A stretch of 9,747 nt of DNA. It comes from an uncultured Bryobacteraceae bacterium (lineage in GTDB: Bacteria > Acidobacteriota > Terriglobia > Bryobacterales > Bryobacteraceae). The translations under genes were made by a program, and so were the position numbers. The notes beneath the pieces are model-generated. The model was given only the letters and a program-made list of their open reading frames with translations, did not search any database and was not told where the DNA came from. The stretch covers positions 1 through 9,747 of the forward strand of contig CAKZVG010000410.1 of NCBI GenBank assembly GCA_937921835.1. The letters run 5' to 3'. Of this stretch, positions 6,941 to 9,747 are shown one piece after another (the stretch's first letter is position 1; each line of letters opens with the position of its first letter).

Positions 6941-6974
6941 TGTCGCGCCGAGCGTCTGTGCCGGCCGCGCGACC

Positions 6975-6990
6975 GTAGCGAATCCGCTAC
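6975..6990. repeat. Inverted repeat between the NO operon and the beta-helix gene
   Basis: GTAGCG-AATC-CGCTAC is a perfect 6-bp stem with a 4-nt loop, 35 nt after the DUF1858-DUF2249 stop and 12 nt before the next ATG. It lacks a downstream T-run, so an intrinsic terminator is doubtful. Its right arm overlaps the candidate -10 of the next gene, which fits an operator better. Confidence 0.35.
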
Positions 6991-6993
6991 CAT
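6988..6993 (+). promoter_or_regulatory. Candidate -10 (TACCAT) placing the beta-helix gene on a leaderless mRNA
   Basis: TACCAT matches TATAAT at 4 of 6 bases and ends 8 nt before the ATG at 7002, so the expected transcription start falls on or next to the start codon. No Shine-Dalgarno sequence is visible before that ATG (GGCTTCGT separates them), which agrees with a leaderless transcript. No convincing -35 is seen. The call rests on spacing alone. Confidence 0.3.
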
Positions 6994-7001
6994 GGCTTCG
7001 T

Positions 7002-8903
7002 ATGCGCGCCCCATGGATCGCGGCGCTGGCGGCCCTGATTCCGCCGGCGGCCGCCCTGACTCTCGAACACGCCACCGTCAAAGCCACTTTTGAGTGCGTT
7101 GGCGTCCGCGTGGTGTATTCCGGCGACGAGGACGGCGACGCCTCGGTCACCGTCCGATATCGTGAGAAAGGTACGGCGGAATGGCGGCAGGGCCATCCTC
7201 TCATCCGGATCACGAAGAACCGCTTCGTGACCAGCTTGTTCTGGCTGAAGGAAGGAACCACCTACGAGATTGAGTTGGAGCCGGCGGATTCCGAAGGCGC
7301 GCGCGTCGCGTTTCCCCAACCGCTGGAGGTCACGACGCGCTCGTCCGCCGTCCCCGCCCCGGGGCGGGATCTGTGGGTTGAGGCGGAAGCGGGCCCGGGC
7401 GGCAGCGGAACCCGCGAGGATCCCTTCAACTCGATCCAGGCGGCGGCCCGCGCCGCGCAGCCGGGAGACACGGTCCGCATCCTTCCGGGTACGTATCAGG
7501 AAGAGGTGCGGCCGCCGTTATCCGGGACGCCCGAAGCCTGGATCCGGTTCGTGGGCGAAGGACCGGGCGTGCTGCTCGACGGCGGTGAAACCATTCCCAC
7601 CAATGCCGGCTGGACCGCGCTCGGAGACGGCGTCTACAGCCGTCCGTTCGCGCGCTCGCCGCGCTACGCCTGTCTCGACGACGTGCGCCTCTACCGCCAC
7701 TCCAGCCTTGAAAACCTGCGCACCGGTGGCGACGGGATCGAGGGCGGCTTCTTCGTTCAGAACGGCGTTTTGTACGTTAAGGCGCCCGGCGGCGGGCCGA
7801 TCGAGGGGCGCCTGCTGCGCGTGGGACGCCGCGCCTACGGGTTCTATCTCGAGAACCTGGCCTACATCGAGATCCGGGGCGTCGAGATCGCCTACTACGA
7901 CGAGATGTGCGTCCGCTTCCGCTCGACGCACCACGCCATCCTGCGCGATTGCGCCGTGCATCACAGCCGGCAGATGGTCTACGTGGACCGCGAGGCGTCG
8001 GCCGACAACCTCATCGAAGGCAACCGCATCTGGGGGACCGGCGTCACCGGCTGGCCGTGGGAGATCTGCCATCACGATCACGATTGCAGCTCCAACGGCG
8101 TCTACCTGCTGCGCGCCGGGGAAGGCAACGTGGTGCGGCGTAACCAGATCAGCGGAACTTACAATGGAATCTATGTCGGCGGCTGGGTGCAGGACTATCC
8201 CGAGGAATGGGCGCTTGAAAACGATGTTTATGACAACTTACTCGAAGTGATCAAGGACGACGCCATCGAGCCCGAATGCCACGCCATCAACCTGCGCATC
8301 TTCGGCAACGTGATGCGTAACCTTTTCGTCGGGATTTCGCTCGCGCCCATCGAGACCGGACCCACCTGGGTGCTTTACAATGTCGTCCATCACGCCCGCC
8401 CGCACGACAAGGGGCGGGGACAGTGGCTAAAGATCTCGATCACCCCGCGCGGAACCATTCCCATGGGTGAAGTGCGCGTCTATCACAACACGGTTTATTA
8501 TGACGATCCGGGTCACAACGCTTTCAGTTCGGGAGGAAGCGGAAACACGCACTTACTGAACAACGTGATTCATGCGACGCGTTACGTCTTCGAGCATCGG
8601 GGCGCGGGACCCTATCCGGCGGGCAACCGCTGGGACTATAACAACTTTTATACGCTCGACGCGAGCCGTTACGTGAAGTGGGAGAACCGGGACCTGGACC
8701 AGGAAGGCTTCCGCGCGCTGGGTTTTCAGCGCAACGGCATCAGCGCGCCGCCCCGTTTCGCCGATCCGGCGGCAGGCGACTTCCGCCTCGCGCCGGACGA
8801 TCCCGGCATCGATCGTGCGCTGCATCTGCCCGGTATCAACGACGATTTTCTTGGCGCCGCCCCGGACATGGGCGCCCACGAGTACGTCCCGCCGGCGCCC
8901 TGA
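7002..8903 (+). CDS. Exported FN3 plus parallel beta-helix protein
   Basis: A 633-residue protein with a signal peptide at 1-19 ([18 protein letters not shown]). Residues about 22-113 look like a fibronectin type III sandwich ([38 protein letters not shown]). From about 123 it is a right-handed parallel beta-helix of the DUF1565/pectate-lyase-like kind. It opens with [20 protein letters not shown] and repeats N-x-I or N-x-V strand turns ([28 protein letters not shown], [31 protein letters not shown]). It ends with the common [18 protein letters not shown] and APDMGAHEY tail. Such proteins often bind or cleave acidic polysaccharides, but I see no proven lyase triad; CHHDHDC at 356-362 and KDDAIEPEC at 418-426 are the best candidate functional patches. 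There is no membrane anchor or sorting tail, so it is probably periplasmic or secreted. It has no evident link to the NO operon. Confidence 0.85.
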   Translation: MRAPWIAALAALIPPAAALTLEHATVKATFECVGVRVVYSGDEDGDASVTVRYREKGTAEWRQGHPLIRITKNRFVTSLFWLKEGTTYEIELEPADSEGARVAFPQPLEVTTRSSAVPAPGRDLWVEAEAGPGGSGTREDPFNSIQAAARAAQPGDTVRILPGTYQEEVRPPLSGTPEAWIRFVGEGPGVLLDGGETIPTNAGWTALGDGVYSRPFARSPRYACLDDVRLYRHSSLENLRTGGDGIEGGFFVQNGVLYVKAPGGGPIEGRLLRVGRRAYGFYLENLAYIEIRGVEIAYYDEMCVRFRSTHHAILRDCAVHHSRQMVYVDREASADNLIEGNRIWGTGVTGWPWEICHHDHDCSSNGVYLLRAGEGNVVRRNQISGTYNGIYVGGWVQDYPEEWALENDVYDNLLEVIKDDAIEPECHAINLRIFGNVMRNLFVGISLAPIETGPTWVLYNVVHHARPHDKGRGQWLKISITPRGTIPMGEVRVYHNTVYYDDPGHNAFSSGGSGNTHLLNNVIHATRYVFEHRGAGPYPAGNRWDYNNFYTLDASRYVKWENRDLDQEGFRALGFQRNGISAPPRFADPAAGDFRLAPDDPGIDRALHLPGINDDFLGAAPDMGAHEYVPPAP

Positions 8904-8930
8904 GACCTGCCCGGGCGGCCCTGCCTTTGC

Positions 8931-8936
8931 TATCAT
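8931..8936 (+). promoter_or_regulatory. Candidate -10 (TATCAT) for acetyl-CoA synthetase
   Basis: TATCAT matches TATAAT at 5 of 6 bases and lies 53 nt before the acetyl-CoA synthetase ATG. Transcription would start near 8943, inside a TGTC triplicate (TGTCTGTCTGTC, 8939-8950). The -35 region (around 8907-8912, CTGCCC) is poor. The leader of about 47 nt contains the GGAG ribosome binding site at 8977-8980. Confidence 0.4.
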
Positions 8937-8989
8937 TTGTCTGTCTGTCAGAGGGACGTCAGGCACTTTCGTTTCTGGAGAATCCGCGA

Positions 8990-9747
8990 ATGAGCGACCG
9001 CAGCACCACGCTGGGAGGGTCTGTCTATCCGCCAAGCGAAGAATTCGCGCGCCGCGCGCGCGTCCGGGGAATGGAGGGCTACCGCGCCCTGTACGAGCCC
9101 GCCAAAGAGCATCCCGAGGACTTCTGGGGCGAACTCGCCGCGCAGGAATTGCACTGGTTCGAGAAGTGGGAACACGTCTTCGAGTGGCACCCGCCGTTCG
9201 CCCGCTGGTTCGTAGGCGGCAAGATCAATGCCGCCTACAATTGCCTGGACCGCCACCTGGAATCGGAGCGCCGCGACAAGACCGCGATCCTCTGGGAGGG
9301 GGAACCGGGCGATGAGCGCCGGATCACCTACGCGGAACTGCACCGGATGGTGGCGCGCTTCGCCAACGTCCTCAAGGCGCGGGGACTCAGAGCCGGCGAC
9401 CGCGCCATCATCTACATGCCGATGGTGCCCGAGGCCGCCGTGGCCATGCTCGCCTGCGCCCGCATCGGCGTCACGCATAGCGTCGTGTTCGGCGGTTTTT
9501 CGGCCGAGGCTTTGAAGGCCCGCATCGAGGACCTGGGCGCGCAGGTGGTGATTACCGCCGACGGCGGCTGGCGCCGCGCCCGGGAGGTCCGCCTCAAGGA
9601 TGCCGTCGATGAGGCGCTCGCGGCCGGCTGCCCCACGGTGCGCGACGTGATCGTTTACCAGCGCACGGGCGGCGCCATCGGGATGAAGCCTGGCCGCGAT
9701 CACTGGTGGCACGAACTGGAACGCGAAGTCACGGACGATTGCCCGGC
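8990..9747 (+). CDS. acs: Acetyl-CoA synthetase, AMP-forming (partial, N-terminal 252 residues)
   Basis: The enzyme activates acetate with ATP and CoA, through acetyl-AMP, to acetyl-CoA in the cytoplasm. The frame is open from ATG 8990 to the right edge. Residues 1-70 match the ACS N-terminal domain ([27 protein letters not shown]). [18 protein letters not shown] follows at about 75-92, a strong ACS signature. Then come [38 protein letters not shown] and [20 protein letters not shown], all typical of the ACS AMP-binding domain, and [10 protein letters not shown]. The full family length is about 650, so the ATP-binding P-loop, CoA site and acetylated lysine lie beyond the window. GGAG at 8977-8980 is 9 nt before the ATG and fixes the start. 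It lies 86 nt after the beta-helix gene, with its own candidate promoter. Propionyl-CoA synthetase is a less likely alternative. Confidence 0.93.
   Translation, partial: MSDRSTTLGGSVYPPSEEFARRARVRGMEGYRALYEPAKEHPEDFWGELAAQELHWFEKWEHVFEWHPPFARWFVGGKINAAYNCLDRHLESERRDKTAILWEGEPGDERRITYAELHRMVARFANVLKARGLRAGDRAIIYMPMVPEAAVAMLACARIGVTHSVVFGGFSAEALKARIEDLGAQVVITADGGWRRAREVRLKDAVDEALAAGCPTVRDVIVYQRTGGAIGMKPGRDHWWHELEREVTDDCP

Noticed and set aside
7270..8250. 326-codon plus-strand frame inside the beta-helix gene
   Set aside because: R/A/S/T-rich shadow in another frame; the main frame carries the signal peptide and beta-helix repeats.
8904..8930. Terminator after the beta-helix gene
   Set aside because: GCCCGGGC is a self-complementary octamer without a loop and without a following T-run, so it cannot be supported as an intrinsic terminator.

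Overview
The window is high-GC bacterial DNA without RNA genes, CRISPR or mobile elements that I can see. The gene types suggest an acidobacterium-like soil organism, most plausibly of the Solibacter/Bryobacter kind. The clues are a large Oar-like TonB-dependent receptor with an N-terminal carboxypeptidase-regulatory-like domain, a secreted FN3 plus parallel beta-helix protein, and the GC-rich coding style. This taxonomic reading is an inference.

Layout. Positions 1-2748 (minus strand) hold the first 916 codons of an Oar-like TonB-dependent receptor that runs off the left edge. A 241-bp divergent control region follows (2749-2989). It has a perfect TATAAT facing the receptor gene, an inverted repeat beside it, and a TGA-N6-TCA dyad of Crp/Fnr type placed well for activation of the rightward genes. 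Positions 2990-6940 (plus strand) form a tight operon. It contains a quinol-type nitric oxide reductase (qNOR) split into two same-frame pieces by one TAA codon, a DUF438-hemerythrin-PAS protein and a small DUF1858-DUF2249 protein. Positions 7002-8903 encode an exported FN3/beta-helix protein that may be translated from a leaderless mRNA. Positions 8990-9747 hold the start of acetyl-CoA synthetase, which runs off the right edge.

How the genes work together. The operon looks like a nitric oxide detoxification and response unit. qNOR would reduce NO to N2O with electrons from the quinol pool. The two downstream proteins carry domains related to di-iron (hemerythrin), PAS-sensor and ScdA/RIC-type iron-centre repair functions. 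Their translational coupling (1-nt gap, then ATGA overlap) argues for a shared job. The central oddity is the TAA at 4808-4810. It replaces the tyrosine codon expected between two transmembrane helices and separates the FeB ligands (first piece) from the His-x-His heme b3/heme b ligands (second piece), while both flanking parts remain intact. It may be a recent nonsense mutation, a base-call error, stop readthrough or a two-chain enzyme; sequence alone cannot decide. The receptor, beta-helix and acetyl-CoA synthetase genes look like separate transcription units.
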